DNA from: Isosphaeraceae bacterium
GTDB taxonomy: Bacteria > Planctomycetota > Planctomycetia > Isosphaerales > Isosphaeraceae
Length of the DNA: 47,840 nt
Reading direction: 5' to 3'
NCBI GenBank assembly: GCA_021324445.1
Contig: JAJPJC010000353.1
Location: forward strand, 1-47,840
Positions 37,316 to 46,099 of the stretch are shown here, piece after piece. Positions within the stretch are counted from its first letter, which is position 1. The number at the start of each line of letters is the position of its first letter. The position numbers and the translations under genes are program-made. The notes under the pieces are model-generated. The model worked only from the letters and a program-made list of their open reading frames with translations, ran no database searches and was not told the DNA's origin.

Positions 37316-38059
37316 TCAAGGCAATTCGCGGATCCGCAGGTGGCGGAACTCGACCGGCGCGCCCTCGGACTCCAGGCAGAGGTAACCCGTGCGGGGCTGG
37401 CAGCCCGTGCCGCCGGAGACCTCCTCGCCGTTGACCCAGAGCCGGACCTCGCCATTGATGCAGCGCACGTAATAGTGGTTCCAATGGCCGAAGCCCCGGC
37501 TCAGGTTCTTCAACGGGAAGCTGCGGCTGCCATTGGGGGAGGTGGGGGGAAAGGGCGTCATCTTGGAGGTCCCGACGGCGAAGACATCGCCGTGGGTCGT
37601 GAACCAGTCCGCTTTCTTCTTGCTCCGCTTCTCGAACTGCTCGCGGAAGCCGTGGTCGAGGATCTGCACCTCGATGCCGCCGCGGGGGAGCGAGCCGGGC
37701 TTGATCCCGTCGAGGGCCTGCTCCGAGGCCCAGACAAAGATGCCCGAGTTGCCTCCCGAGCGGAGGTGCCGCCACTGGGCGACCAGCTCGAAGTTGGTCA
37801 GCGGCGTCCTGGTTCGGATCACGCCAATCGGCTGACCGGTGCAGTGCAGCACGCCCCCGTTCCAGGTCCAGGTCTCGGGGTTGCAATTGACCTGGGCGAA
37901 GTCGGCCTCACCCAGCGCCTTCCAGCCCGGCCCGCTCCCGTCGAGGAAGGCCTTGGGGAAGTCCGCGGGCTCGTCGGACCCGCCGATCGCCAGCGGCGCG
38001 GCCAGGGCCAGCAGCCAACCGATCCCGACCAACCGGTGACGGAACGATGCCGCTCTCAT
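37316..38059 (-). CDS. Exported DUF1080 protein (3-keto-disaccharide hydrolase family)
   Basis: A 247-residue protein with a signal peptide (HRLVGIGWLLALAAPLAIG). The mature part is a concanavalin-like DUF1080 domain: DGSGPGWKALG, TWNGGVLHCTGQPIGVIRT, LVAQWRHLRSGGNSGIFVW, IEVQILDHGF, and GEVRLWVNGEEVSGG...GYLCLESEGAPVEFRHLRIREL. Some members hydrolyse 3-keto-glucosides; most planctomycete copies are uncharacterised. It is expected in the periplasm. Its start at 38059 is followed, in the opposite direction, by the HtrA-like gene at 38290, so the 230 bases between hold both promoters. Confidence 0.93.
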   Translation of the reverse strand: MRAASFRHRLVGIGWLLALAAPLAIGGSDEPADFPKAFLDGSGPGWKALGEADFAQVNCNPETWTWNGGVLHCTGQPIGVIRTRTPLTNFELVAQWRHLRSGGNSGIFVWASEQALDGIKPGSLPRGGIEVQILDHGFREQFEKRSKKKADWFTTHGDVFAVGTSKMTPFPPTSPNGSRSFPLKNLSRGFGHWNHYYVRCINGEVRLWVNGEEVSGGTGCQPRTGYLCLESEGAPVEFRHLRIRELP

Positions 38060-38289
38060 GGGGCGTACTCCTGTGAGGGTGTGATCCGGATCCGTTATCC
38101 TAACGCCCCCTTCGCCCAGACTGAAGACCGCTGACCCGGTCTGGGGGAAATGGCGTCTTCGTGCTATCCTAGGGGTGGAAGTCCGTGGACGAGGATGGGA
38201 AGCGGCTCAGACGTTCGCGGCCAGCCGGGGTGGGGACAGTTGGGATTCGTCCTCCGTGCGAGACGGCTGAGGCTCAGGAGAAAGATGCG

Positions 38290-39519
38290 ATGTCGACCAG
38301 CGCAAAAGCGGTTCTGGCGCATGCCATCACGGTGATGGTGACCTTGATGCTGGTGGTGGTGCTCTTCGGCGATCGCCTCGGCTTGCGGCGTCCTCCGGCG
38401 GTCCAGATCCTGCGGCGGTCGCGCGAGCCGATCCCGCCGGAGCCCCCGGCCCCGCAGCCGATCCCGGAGGCGTCCCAGGGCCGCGCCGCGCCGCGTGCGG
38501 GGATCACCGTCCAGGCTCCGCCCCCGCCCGAGGACGTGCTCAAGGGACTGGACCCCGACGAGCGGAACAACATTCGCGTCTATGCCGCGGTGAACAAGAG
38601 CGTGGTCAACATCACGACCGAGGCCGCGGGGTTCGGCTTCTTCGGCGACGAGACGTCCAGCGGCAGCGGCTCGGGCTTCGTCATCGACAAGGCCGGCCAC
38701 ATCATGACCAATTTCCATGTGATCCAGGACGCCGATTCGGTCCGGGTCACGCTCTACGATGGCTCGGCCCACCCGGCTCAGGTCATCGGCGCCGACGCGG
38801 CCAACGACGTGGCCGTGCTCCGAATCGCCGTGGGGGCGGAGAAGCTGGTCCCGGTGACCTTCGGCGACTCGTCGCAGGTGCTGGTCGGCCAGAAGATCCT
38901 GGCGCTGGGCAACCCGTTTGGACTGGAGCGGACGCTCACCTCGGGGATCGTCAGCAGCCTCGACCGCTCGCTCAAGGCCAAGAACGGCCGGACCATCAAG
39001 GGGATCATCCAGACCGACGCCGCGGTCAACCCGGGCAACTCGGGGGGACCGCTGCTCAATTCCCGGGGCGAGGTGATCGGGATGAACACGGCGATCGTCA
39101 GCCAGGTCGGCCAGTCGGCCGGGATCAGCTTCGCGGTGCCAATCAACGGCATCCTGCGGATCCTCGACCAGTTGATCCGCAACGGCCGTGTGATCCGGGC
39201 CGACCTGGGCATCACCCGATTCTACACCACGGGCCGGGGCCTGCTGGTGGTCGCGATGACCGAAGGAGGCCCGGCCGAGCGGGCGGGGATCCAGGGGGTG
39301 CGGCTGAAGGTCGAGCGGGTCGGTCCGGGCTTCATCCGCCGCTCGCTCGACTTCGACAGCGCCGACCTGATCGTCGCCATCCAGCACAAGCGGGTGCGCA
39401 CCGTCGAGGAGCTCTTGACCGAAGTCGAAAAGAACCAGCCGGGTCAGACGATCCAGGTCACAGTGGTCCGCGACGGCCAGCCGATGGATATCGCCGTCCG
39501 GCTCGGCGAGTCGTCGTGA
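38290..39519 (+). CDS. HtrA/DegP-type serine protease with one PDZ domain
   Basis: A 409-residue protease anchored in the inner membrane by one N-terminal segment (LAHAITVMVTLMLVVVLFG), with the catalytic part in the periplasm after a Pro-rich linker. The trypsin-like triad is intact: His143 in NFHVIQ, Asp173 in ANDVAVL and Ser251 in GNSGGPL. The GSGFVID and LALGNPFGL signatures of HtrA are present. A single C-terminal PDZ domain (about 310-400; GLLVVAMTEGGPAERAGIQG, DLIVAIQHKRVRTVEELL) recognises unfolded or C-terminal peptide targets. AGGAG lies about ten bases before the ATG. Family members perform protein quality control and stress signalling. Confidence 0.95.
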   Translation: MSTSAKAVLAHAITVMVTLMLVVVLFGDRLGLRRPPAVQILRRSREPIPPEPPAPQPIPEASQGRAAPRAGITVQAPPPPEDVLKGLDPDERNNIRVYAAVNKSVVNITTEAAGFGFFGDETSSGSGSGFVIDKAGHIMTNFHVIQDADSVRVTLYDGSAHPAQVIGADAANDVAVLRIAVGAEKLVPVTFGDSSQVLVGQKILALGNPFGLERTLTSGIVSSLDRSLKAKNGRTIKGIIQTDAAVNPGNSGGPLLNSRGEVIGMNTAIVSQVGQSAGISFAVPINGILRILDQLIRNGRVIRADLGITRFYTTGRGLLVVAMTEGGPAERAGIQGVRLKVERVGPGFIRRSLDFDSADLIVAIQHKRVRTVEELLTEVEKNQPGQTIQVTVVRDGQPMDIAVRLGESS

Positions 39520-39729
39520 CCGGACGCCGGGACCCATCAGGTCGCGCAGGGCCTTCGAACGAGCGACGGCCGTCTCTGAGGACGTGTCGCAGACGGGCCA
39601 CCGAGGCGACCGCGCGGATCCGTTCCCTCCGGATCCCGGGGGAACGGGTGCCAGCACGGCCTCAAGACCCCCGCTCCGGAGTGCGGGACCCGGCCGCGGC
39701 CGGCTTGTACTCAATTTGAGAAACCCCCG

Positions 39730-39843
39730 CAAATTACGTCACATCACGTCACGGCCTTATGCCGCTTGGACTTACGGCACGAAAACTCGGGCAAAAACTA
39801 CGTCACGCTCGTCACAGCCTTACGGCGCTTGGACTTACGTCAC
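39730..39843. repeat. Imperfect direct repeat, two copies of about 51 bp
   Basis: Copy A (39730-39780) and copy B (39792-39843) share TACGTCAC, CGTCAC, GCCTTA and GCTTGGACTTACG in the same order with few changes, a period of about 62 bp. The segments are more AT-rich than the surroundings. TACGTCAC contains the half-palindrome ACGT several times. Confidence 0.8.
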
Positions 39844-40094
39844 GTGGGGGCTTGCGATTCCGCCGCGCGGGCGGATTCCCGGGCGGGCTCCCCGTCACGG
39901 AGGGGGCGGGGACGGTGGGTGTTTCGCGGTCGATGCGGATCACCCGGCAGCGGGGACGGGGGCTCCCGGCGGCGCTGACCCCTGATCCAGGGGGCTTCGC
40001 GTCCCCGCTTTGAGGCTCACCGGATCGACTGGCTCGAGCATGAGGGAAATCCCCGGTCATCGGCGGCGAGGACATCCGCGGGTCCTACGCGAGC

Positions 40095-40140
40095 GAACCC
40101 GGGTGCCACGAAGTGAAGGCGACCGATGGCACCCGGGTTC
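40095..40140. repeat. Perfect 14-bp inverted repeat with 18-base loop
   Basis: GAACCCGGGTGCCA (40095-40108) is matched exactly by TGGCACCCGGGTTC (40127-40140). The element lies 50 bases beyond the stop of the leftward giant gene. It could act as a transcript-stabilising or terminating hairpin, though no T-run follows on either strand. Confidence 0.8.
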
Positions 40141-40189
40141 TCCCGGCGCAGCCCAGCCGTCGGGGATCGTCCCTTGCGGCGGGGTTGTC

Positions 40190-43100
40190 CTAATGCCCGT
40201 GGATGGTGATCGAGCCCCCGGCGACGTAGATGCCGCCGCTGTCGGTGTCCGTGAGGACGCTGCCAGGGGTGCCCGAGGCGGTCCCGGCCGCGCCGGCGGT
40301 GCCGCTGTGGCCCACGGCGCCGGTCAGGCCGGCGACCCCCGACGGGGCCGGGGCCCCGAGCCCGTCATTGCCCCGGCCGCCCAGGCCGGCCGGCCCGCCC
40401 TTGGCGGCAAGCGGGGCACCGAGGGCTGTGCGGGCAACACCACCCCCCGCGCCGGCCGAGCCGACAGCCCCGCCGGCGCCGGCCGCGCCCGGGGAATTGC
40501 TGAAATTGGTGCCGTTGATGGTCACCGTCCCGGCGTTGAGATAGAGTCCGACGCCGGCCGCGTTGCCGCCATTGCCGCCGTTGCCGCCGTTGCCGCCGTT
40601 GCCGCCGTTGCCGCCGTTGCCGCCGTTGCCGCCGTTGCCACCGTTGCCACCCGGGGCGCCGGTGCCGCCGGTACCACCGTTATTGTAGGGCGCGAAGGAG
40701 GAGATCGAGAACTCGACACTGTAGCCACCCCGCCCGCCGTCGAAGCCGACGCCGCCCGCGCCGCCCGCGCCGCCCTGACCCCCCGCACCGCCGCCAGCCT
40801 GGTTGCCGCTGACGGTGCCGCCGTTGAGGGTGATGGCGCCGCCATTGATATACAAGCCACCGCCGTCTCCGGACCCGCCGGCGCCGCCGGTGCCGCCGTT
40901 GCCGCCCTGGCCGCCGGCCTGACCCTGGCCGCCATTGCCGTCGTTGCCGCCGGTGCCGCCGGTGCCGCCGGTGCCGCCGCCAAGAGCGAGTCCGCCGTTG
41001 CCGCCCGGGCCGCCGTTGCCGCCACTGCTCGCGCCGCCGCCGCCGGAGCCACCCGCGCCGCCCTGGCCGCCGCCGCCGCCCGCTCCCCCGAAGGCGGAGT
41101 TGCCGGTCACCGCGGGTCGGTTCAAGGTGACGATACCGCCACCCACGTAGACGCCGCCGCCCTCACCGTTGCCACCCAGGCCGCCGACCCCGCCGGTGGC
41201 CCCGTTGCCGCCGGCATGGTCGAGGCCGCCATTGCCCCCGTTCCCGCCGGCGCCACCCTTGCCGCCCTTGCCGCCAGTGCCGGCACTGCCGCCGCTACCG
41301 CCGGCGCCACCCCAGCCGCCCGGCCCGCCGAAGCGAACACTGCCGCCATGACCCCCGTGGCCGCCCAGGCCGCCGGCCCCGCCGGCGGCGACATTGTGGC
41401 TCACCGGGGTGGAGTTCAGCGTGACCGGCCCGCCGCCGACGTACAGTCCACCGCCGCCGCCCAGGCCGCCGTTGCCGCCGGGTCCCCCTGCTCCGGCGAT
41501 CCCGGGGAGACCGACGGCGCCGCCCAGGCCGCCGTTGCCGCCCCGGCCGCCGGCGCCTGCGGTCGCCCCGGCCGCTCCCGAGCCTCCATGACCGCCGTGG
41601 CCGCCGCTGCCGCCCGGGCCGGCGGTCGCGGCCAAGGCGCCGCTGCCACCCCGGCCCCCCTGGCCGCCGGCTCCGCCGACAGCCTGATTGCCTGTGAGTG
41701 AGCTGCTGTTGAAGGTGACTGTCCCGGACAGGACAGAGACGCCCCCGCCCAGAGCCGGGCCGCCGACCCCACCGGCGCCGCCTGTGCCGCCCTGGCCACC
41801 ATTGCCGCCGCCGCCGCCGGTGCCACCGTTGCCGCCTTCGCCCCCCGCGCCACCATCACGACCCGATCCTCCCGGGCCACCGACGCCACCGTAGCCGCCG
41901 AAGTAACCTTCGCCGCCTTCGCCGCCGGTGCCGCCGGTGCCGCCGCGGCCGCCCAGGGCGAGGTTGCTTGTGATCGAGCTGCTGTTGAAAGTGATCGTCC
42001 CAAACGGGACGTAGACGCCCCCGCCATAAGCCGGACCGCCGAGCCCCCCAGCGCTGCCCGCGTGGGCGGGTCCCCCGTTGCCGGCCGGGGCAGCCCGACC
42101 TCCCAGGCCGCCGGCCCCACCGCCGTTACCCGCGCCGCCTGCGCCGCCGTCGCCGCCAAAACCGCCTTCGCCGCCGTAACCTCCGACATATCCCCAGCCA
42201 CCGGCACCACCACTGCCGCCGACTGCCGCATTCCAGGCGATGGTGGCGCCATTGTCCTGAACGGTGCCGCCAGCGAGGTCCAGGCCACCGCCCGCCCCAA
42301 CGCCCCCCGGACCGGCGGGACCAGGCAAGCCCCCGGGCCCGCCGTTGCCGCCCGGGCCGCCGGCACCGCCGGCACCCCCGGCACCACCAACGCCACCAAC
42401 CACCCCCGTCGCTCCGGAGCCACCCGGGCCGCCGGCGCCGCCGGCGTTGCCGAAGCCGCCATAGCCGCCGTAGCCAGCCGTGCCGCCGCGGCCGCCGGCG
42501 CCGCCCAGGGCCAAATTGCCGGCGATCCCGCCGCGATTGAGGGTGATCGTTCCCGATTGGACGTAGACGCCGCCGCCGGAACCCGGGCCGCCGGCGCCGC
42601 CGGCGCCCCCGTTGCCGGCCGGTCCGGGTCGGCCGGGGGTGCCAGCCGCGCCGCCGGCGCCGCCGGCGCCGCCAGCCGGATGGCGGGCCGTGCCCGGGCC
42701 GCCCGAGCCGCCCCGGCCGCCGGCACCGGCGGCTCCCGCGAAACCACCGTCGTAACCCCAACCGCCGCCGCCACCACTGCCTCCGACGGCGGCATTGGAG
42801 GCGATGACGGCCCCGCCGTTGGCCTGAACATTCCCGCCCCAGAGGTACAGGCCGCCGCCCGCCCCGCTGCCGCCGTTGCCGCCATTGCCGGCCCGGCCGG
42901 CGGCCCCACCATTGCCGCCGTGGCCGCCCTGGCCACCGGGGCCGCCAGGACCCCCGCCAGCCGCTCCGGAAGCCCCGGTACCGCCATAGCCGCCCACGCC
43001 GCCGGAGCCGCCACGGCCGGCGGTGCCGCCGTGGCCGCCAGGCCCGCCGATGGCCAGATTGCCGCTCAGCACACCCCCCTGGTTGAGCGTGAGCGTCCCC

Positions 43101-46099
43101 CCGACCGGGATGTCGATGCCGCCGCCACGGCCCCAGCCACCGTTGCCGCCATTGCCCGCATTGCCGCCGGTGTACCCATTGCCGCCGGGTGCGCCGTTCT
43201 GGCCCGGGGCCGCGATCCCGCCGAAGGCGCCGAAGGCCCCGGTGCCGCCGTAGCCGCCCCGGCCGCCCGGGCCCCCCGCCGCGGTGTTGGCCTGGATGGC
43301 GCTGGCGCGGTTGACCTGCACGTTGCCGCTGGCCAGGAACAGCGCGCCGCCGCCGCCGTGGCCGCCCGGCCCGCCGGCGCCGCCGTTGCCCGCGACATAG
43401 TGGGCGTACAGGCCGGCGCGGCCGCCGCCGCCGCCGGCACCCCCGGTGCCGCCCAGCGCGGCGTTGCCGCTGAGCACAACGCTGCTGTTCAGCGGCGCCA
43501 GGATACCGCCGGCGATGTAGAGGCCGCCCCCCGAGCCACTCCCTCCTGGCCCGCCCTTACCGCCTGGCCCGCCATTGCCGGAATGGAACGGGCCGATGAA
43601 GGAGCCGGCCGGGGTGACCGTGAACCCATAGCCCCCACGGCCGCCGGCGCCGCCGGCGCCGCCCAGGGCCACGTTCCCCTGGATCCGGTCGTTGGTCAGG
43701 GTCAGGTTGCCGGTGGCCAGGTAGATGCCGCCGCCCCGGGCGTTGCCGCCGGCGCCGCCGTTGCCACCGGGCCCGCCGGTGCGATGCGCCGCCGTAGCCG
43801 CCCGGCCAACCGCGCCGCCCGCCCCGGCGGCGCCGCTGGCCGTGTTGTTCTGCACCGCGACGTTGGACAGCGCCACGTTGCCCCCGTCGATCAGCAGGCC
43901 GCCGCCGAGCGCCGCGTTGCCGCCCAGGATGCCGCCATCGCTCGCGCGACCCCCGGTCAGGGCCAGGCCCTGCAACACCACCGAGAGCGAGCTGTTCCCC
44001 ACGATCTCGAACACCCGGCTGGTCCCCTCGGCATCGATGACCGAGCTCGACACGCCCTGGCCGGTGATGATGATCGTCTTGCTCCGAAGGCTCGCGTTGG
44101 TGTTCTCGACAACCAGTTGGCCGCTCGTCACCGGGTACGGGATGCTGGAGATCGAGAGCGTGATGAGGTTGCTGGCGTCGTTATTCGCGTCGGCCGCGGC
44201 GACGGCGGCCCCCAGGCTGTTGTCCAGGGGGAGCGGATAGAAGTAGCCCACCCTGTTGTTCGCCGCGGTCACGACGAGGGGGTTGGTGGTGGTCGACGCC
44301 AGGCCGGTCATCGCGACCCGGAAGGTGTAAGTGCCCCCCTTGTTGAGCATGAGGTTCTGGAAGACGGCCAGGCCGTGGGTGACCGGGACGGTCACCGGCG
44401 TGAAGCTGGCGCCGCTGGGACCGCTGGCCAGCGTGAGGGTGGCGGTGCCGTTGTAGGTGGGGTCGGTGGTGCCGACAGAATCCGTGGGCGAGGCGATGAT
44501 GCCGAAGCTGGCCCCGGCGACGACGCTCGGGGGCGGCTGGGTGAAGATGGTCGCCTTGCTGGCCAGGCCGTAGGCGGACAGGTCGGGGATGAGGCGGTTG
44601 GCCCTGGGCGAGCCCAGGCCGGTGACCAGGTCGTAGCGGGGTCCGGCGGGGAAGCCGTTGTTCCCCTGGGTGATGTCGTGGAAGTCACCGGGAGCGATGT
44701 TGGCCAGGTTGTAGAGGTCCGTCAGCATCGCCGTTGAGCCCAGCGGCTGGCCGCCGGCCAGGGCGCGGCCCTGGGCGGCGATGGCCATCATGCCGCCGAA
44801 CAGTTGCACCGACAGGCTGGTGCCGCCGAACTCAGCCCAGGGGGTGGCGGAGCCGAAGTCGAAGGGGTCGTAGATCGGCACGCCGGTGAACGGGTCGGCG
44901 TCCGCCGCGACGTCGGGATTGGTGCGGAAGCCGCCGCTGTTGAAGCCGTCGTTCTCCTGGTAGGAGGGCTCGGGGAACGTGTTGCTGATCCCGCCGCCGC
45001 TACCGGCCCAGCCGGTCTCGCTGCTCCACTGACCCCTCCTGGTGAGGTCCAGGCTCGTGCCCCCGACAGACACCACCTCGGGCGAGACCGCCGGGTAGCT
45101 GAGGAGGCTGTAATACGGGGAGGCCCCGTTATCGCCCGAGGCCGCGTAGACGCTCACGTTGGGGTGGGCGGCCAGGGCGGGCGCCAGGTACGTGCTGTCC
45201 AGAGATTGCTCGAAGGCGCCGTTGCCGGAAAATTCCAAGAGGAAGCCATAGCTGATCGTGACCACCGAAACGCCGGGAAGTTTGATGGCGGCCGCCACCC
45301 CTTGAAAGACGGCGTCGTAGCTCGAAAAGTCGTCGTTGATGACGTCGATCCGGGCGCCGGGGGCCATGGCATGCGCCCACTCGATGTCCAGCGCGATCTC
45401 GGTGCCGGCGCCGAGGTTGCCGGGGCCGGGATTGGACGCCGTGATCGGGTTGCCGTTCTGGTCGTAGAAGGCGAGGCTGGGCGGGTCGGGCAGGCCGAAG
45501 GTCCTGTCGAAGACCGCCAGGGCGCTGGTGCTGTAGTTGGGGCTGGAGGTGCCCACGAAGGCCGGGTTGGAGCCCGCCTCGAAGATGGCGATGGTCTGGC
45601 CGGAGCCGTCCCCCTTGATGCCGCCGAAGGCGATGGTGGTGTTATAGCCGCTGCCGTTGCTCAGTCCGTACGCGGTCTGGATCTGTAGCGGGACGTAGCC
45701 GGCGGGCCCGGGGGTCTGGTCGGATCCGCCGGATGCGAACGGGGAGGCGACCGGGAGGCGGCCGAGGATGGCGCCGGCATCCGATGGGCTCGGCGGCTGC
45801 AACGGCGGGGTCGTGCCGTGAGATGAGCCTGAACTCGACGGCAGCCCCAGTCCCAGGGCCCCCGGCGCCTGGAGCCAGGCGGTCCCCCCGTTGGCCAGCG
45901 GGACGGGCACCCGGCCGGGCTCGGGCGCCAGCCAGGACGCGGCGGACGACCCGGCGAGGCTGGCCAGACCGGAGGGCAGCAGCGAGTTCCCCTGCGAGAG
46001 GACGAGGCGATTCTCGAGGTTCTCCAGCAGCGGCCGGAGCGACCGCCGCTTGCGTCGCGCAGGGCCGAGGGGCCGTCGGGTTCGCTTGCGAGATGCCAT
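40190..46099 (-). CDS. Sedolisin-like (S53) protease fused to glycine-rich repeats
   Basis: A 1,969-residue exported protein. Residues 17-36 (RKRRSLRPLLENLENRLVLS) are a planctomycete LExLExRxLL-type motif. A sedolisin-like domain follows (about 130-500): the catalytic Glu/Asp pair near 233-237 in TEIALDIEWAHAMAPGA, SGDNGAS near 321, VSVGGTSLDL, and the nucleophile region FGGTSLSVQLFGGM near 425. A beta-rich segment (about 500-740) leads to roughly 14 repeats of about 90 residues. Each begins like GGGVYVxxGTITLN...NLALGG and continues with GGxGG-rich stretches; these resemble parallel beta-helix turns joined by mycobacterial PE_PGRS-like loops. The chain stops in the middle of a fifteenth unit (SGGIYVAGGSITIHGH). 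GGGAG lies about ten bases before the ATG. It is probably a surface or secreted autotransported protease, but the export route is not shown. Confidence 0.88.
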   Translation of the reverse strand: MASRKRTRRPLGPARRKRRSLRPLLENLENRLVLSQGNSLLPSGLASLAGSSAASWLAPEPGRVPVPLANGGTAWLQAPGALGLGLPSSSGSSHGTTPPLQPPSPSDAGAILGRLPVASPFASGGSDQTPGPAGYVPLQIQTAYGLSNGSGYNTTIAFGGIKGDGSGQTIAIFEAGSNPAFVGTSSPNYSTSALAVFDRTFGLPDPPSLAFYDQNGNPITASNPGPGNLGAGTEIALDIEWAHAMAPGARIDVINDDFSSYDAVFQGVAAAIKLPGVSVVTISYGFLLEFSGNGAFEQSLDSTYLAPALAAHPNVSVYAASGDNGASPYYSLLSYPAVSPEVVSVGGTSLDLTRRGQWSSETGWAGSGGGISNTFPEPSYQENDGFNSGGFRTNPDVAADADPFTGVPIYDPFDFGSATPWAEFGGTSLSVQLFGGMMAIAAQGRALAGGQPLGSTAMLTDLYNLANIAPGDFHDITQGNNGFPAGPRYDLVTGLGSPRANRLIPDLSAYGLASKATIFTQPPPSVVAGASFGIIASPTDSVGTTDPTYNGTATLTLASGPSGASFTPVTVPVTHGLAVFQNLMLNKGGTYTFRVAMTGLASTTTNPLVVTAANNRVGYFYPLPLDNSLGAAVAAADANNDASNLITLSISSIPYPVTSGQLVVENTNASLRSKTIIITGQGVSSSVIDAEGTSRVFEIVGNSSLSVVLQGLALTGGRASDGGILGGNAALGGGLLIDGGNVALSNVAVQNNTASGAAGAGGAVGRAATAAHRTGGPGGNGGAGGNARGGGIYLATGNLTLTNDRIQGNVALGGAGGAGGRGGYGFTVTPAGSFIGPFHSGNGGPGGKGGPGGSGSGGGLYIAGGILAPLNSSVVLSGNAALGGTGGAGGGGGRAGLYAHYVAGNGGAGGPGGHGGGGALFLASGNVQVNRASAIQANTAAGGPGGRGGYGGTGAFGAFGGIAAPGQNGAPGGNGYTGGNAGNGGNGGWGRGGGIDIPVGGTLTLNQGGVLSGNLAIGGPGGHGGTAGRGGSGGVGGYGGTGASGAAGGGPGGPGGQGGHGGNGGAAGRAGNGGNGGSGAGGGLYLWGGNVQANGGAVIASNAAVGGSGGGGGWGYDGGFAGAAGAGGRGGSGGPGTARHPAGGAGGAGGAAGTPGRPGPAGNGGAGGAGGPGSGGGVYVQSGTITLNRGGIAGNLALGGAGGRGGTAGYGGYGGFGNAGGAGGPGGSGATGVVGGVGGAGGAGGAGGPGGNGGPGGLPGPAGPGGVGAGGGLDLAGGTVQDNGATIAWNAAVGGSGGAGGWGYVGGYGGEGGFGGDGGAGGAGNGGGAGGLGGRAAPAGNGGPAHAGSAGGLGGPAYGGGVYVPFGTITFNSSSITSNLALGGRGGTGGTGGEGGEGYFGGYGGVGGPGGSGRDGGAGGEGGNGGTGGGGGNGGQGGTGGAGGVGGPALGGGVSVLSGTVTFNSSSLTGNQAVGGAGGQGGRGGSGALAATAGPGGSGGHGGHGGSGAAGATAGAGGRGGNGGLGGAVGLPGIAGAGGPGGNGGLGGGGGLYVGGGPVTLNSTPVSHNVAAGGAGGLGGHGGHGGSVRFGGPGGWGGAGGSGGSAGTGGKGGKGGAGGNGGNGGLDHAGGNGATGGVGGLGGNGEGGGVYVGGGIVTLNRPAVTGNSAFGGAGGGGGQGGAGGSGGGGASSGGNGGPGGNGGLALGGGTGGTGGTGGNDGNGGQGQAGGQGGNGGTGGAGGSGDGGGLYINGGAITLNGGTVSGNQAGGGAGGQGGAGGAGGVGFDGGRGGYSVEFSISSFAPYNNGGTGGTGAPGGNGGNGGNGGNGGNGGNGGNGGNGGNGGNAAGVGLYLNAGTVTINGTNFSNSPGAAGAGGAVGSAGAGGGVARTALGAPLAAKGGPAGLGGRGNDGLGAPAPSGVAGLTGAVGHSGTAGAAGTASGTPGSVLTDTDSGGIYVAGGSITIHGH
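40563..40652. repeat. Tandem 9-bp repeat, ten units
   Basis: Ten consecutive 9-bp units, consensus TTGCCGCCG on the plus strand, encode GGNGGNGGN repeats near the C-terminus of the sedolisin-like protein. Most units are identical, indicating recent slippage. Confidence 0.9.

Larger units (their letters stand above)
39520..40189. other. Intergenic repeat-bearing spacer, no gene
   Basis: These 670 bases lie between the convergent ends of the HtrA-like gene and the sedolisin-like giant gene. They hold a tandem duplication (39730-39843) and a 14-bp inverted repeat (40095-40140). No open frame shows coding character. Confidence 0.6.

Noticed and set aside
42062..44737. 891-codon open frame opposite the sedolisin-like repeat region
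   Set aside because: It arises from the GC-rich Gly repeats on the other strand; composition is almost only Ala, Gly, Arg and Val with no motif, whereas the minus-strand frame has catalytic residues and a start signal.
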